A DNA stretch of 23,814 nucleotides from Robiginitomaculum sp. (GTDB lineage: Bacteria; Pseudomonadota; Alphaproteobacteria; Caulobacterales; Maricaulaceae), in the NCBI GenBank assembly GCA_021647375.1, contig JAKIUV010000044.1:1-23814 (forward strand), in the 5' to 3' direction. The position numbers and the translations under genes were made by a program. Below, one piece after another: positions 23,187-23,814 of this stretch. The stretch's first letter is position 1, and every line of letters starts with the position of its first letter. The notes below the pieces were generated by a model. It saw only the letters and a list, made by a program, of their open reading frames with translations, was not told where the DNA came from and ran no database searches.

Positions 23187-23814
23187 ATGATTACGCTTCA
23201 CCATTTGAATAATTCACGCTCCCAGCGTGTGCTCTGGTTGATGGAGGAGCTGGAGCTTGAATATAAAATCAAGCACTATTCCCGCGATCCAAAAACCAGG
23301 CGGGCACCGCCCTCGCTAAAAACTGTGCATCCTCTGGGCCGCGCTCCTGTGATAGAACACGGCGATAACATTATCGCAGAGACGGGCGCGATTATAGAAT
23401 ACATTATAGAAGCCCGGGGAAATGGTCGGTTCATTCCCAAGGCCGGAACCCAAGAAGATTATAATTACATCCACTTCCTGCATTACGGTGAAGGCTCGGC
23501 TATGTTTCCATTGCTGTTGTCTATGTATACTTCCTATCTCGGCGAAGCTGCTGCCCCTCTCGCACCCATTATCAGCGCCGAAATGAAAACCCATTTTGAC
23601 TATATTGAATATCACCTAACCGCACACAAATATTTCGCAGGCAACGAAATGACGGGGGCAGACTTTCAAATGATATTTCCACTAGAAGCCGCCAAATCCC
23701 ATGGTCGTCTACTCGGTTATACTGCTTGCATAGAATTCGTAGATAAAATGCAAGCGCGCCCCGGCTGGCCCGAGGCCGATTATGGCGACATCAATTGTCC
23801 CTTATGCCGCACAT
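23187..23814 (+). CDS. Glutathione S-transferase, truncated by the right edge
   Basis: The frame opens at the ATG at 23187 (an in-frame TAG sits 6 bases upstream) and stays open to the edge: 209 codons, where family members have about 215-230. The thioredoxin-like N-terminal domain is visible: L-H-H-L-N-N-S-R-S-Q-R-V-L-W, with Ser as the likely glutathione-activating residue, then H-P-L-G-R-A-P-V-I-E with its cis-Pro, and the glutathione-binding I-A-E-T-G-A-I-I-E-Y. The all-helical domain follows, with the N-cap-like G-A-D-F-Q-M near the end. It resembles the Gtt1-type bacterial GSTs and should act in the cytoplasm on electrophiles or peroxides. No Shine-Dalgarno is clear. The 27-base gap from the DUF6702-like gene allows read-through. 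Confidence 0.9.
   Translation, partial: MITLHHLNNSRSQRVLWLMEELELEYKIKHYSRDPKTRRAPPSLKTVHPLGRAPVIEHGDNIIAETGAIIEYIIEARGNGRFIPKAGTQEDYNYIHFLHYGEGSAMFPLLLSMYTSYLGEAAAPLAPIISAEMKTHFDYIEYHLTAHKYFAGNEMTGADFQMIFPLEAAKSHGRLLGYTACIEFVDKMQARPGWPEADYGDINCPLCRT

Overview
The window looks like chromosomal DNA of a marine-type alphaproteobacterium of moderate GC. This is inferred from the DUF2853 protein with a ribosomal-L21/NuoE-style helix-hairpin-helix module, the clustered acyl-CoA dehydrogenases, the secreted M28/M20/M1 peptidases and the M15/holin pair. A Maricaulales or Hyphomonadales relative is plausible, but the sequence does not prove it. It is densely coding: no gene-free stretch exceeds about 190 bases, and I see no tRNA, rRNA, CRISPR array or insertion sequence.

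Layout. (1) Positions 1-1718: the tail of an amidohydrolase family 3 enzyme (+) converges on a THUMP-type 23S rRNA methyltransferase (-). (2) Positions 1803-7956 (-): a tight six-gene catabolic operon, in transcription order SDR, SDR, aminoglycoside-phosphotransferase-fold kinase, acyl-CoA dehydrogenase (ACAD) with a candidate catalytic Glu, ACAD lacking it, and an ACAD10/11-type dehydrogenase. Start/stop overlaps and spacings of 1-24 bases indicate co-translation. The kinase plus ACAD11-like enzyme suggests degradation of 4-hydroxyacyl-CoA by phosphorylation and elimination, as in mammalian ACAD10/11 and the levulinate (Lva) pathway. (3) Positions 8060-9115 (+): a DUF3667 zinc-ribbon membrane protein. 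(4) Positions 9107-9987 (-): a two-gene lysis-like cassette (M15 endopeptidase plus holin-like protein) with no other phage genes nearby. (5) Positions 10119-12456 (-): an OmpA-family membrane protein followed by a membrane-anchored, histone-H1-like, HHH/DUF2853 protein, with a promoter candidate in front and a good terminator behind. (6) Positions 12658-16385 (-): a lipoprotein M28 peptidase, an exported M20 amidohydrolase and a nitronate monooxygenase. (7) Positions 16561-18213 (+): a second, divergent M28 lipoprotein. (8) Positions 18232-18349: a palindromic intergenic repeat of the kind that yields spurious 'WIPAYAGM' peptides. (9) Positions 18402-19939 (+): two coupled glycosyltransferase-like genes. 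(10) Positions 20048-23814 (+): an exported M1 metallopeptidase whose ribosome-binding site and start codon are tandemly duplicated, a DUF6702-like exported protein, and a glutathione S-transferase cut by the right edge.

Two themes stand out. One is fatty/hydroxy-acid beta-oxidation in the left operon. The other is peptide scavenging in the envelope, with four exported or lipid-anchored metallohydrolases between 13.6 and 22.6 kb. The most unusual units are the OmpA plus H1-like/HHH/DUF2853 pair, which could link envelope and nucleoid, and the split ACAD11-like kinase/dehydrogenase operon that also carries a heteromeric ACAD pair.
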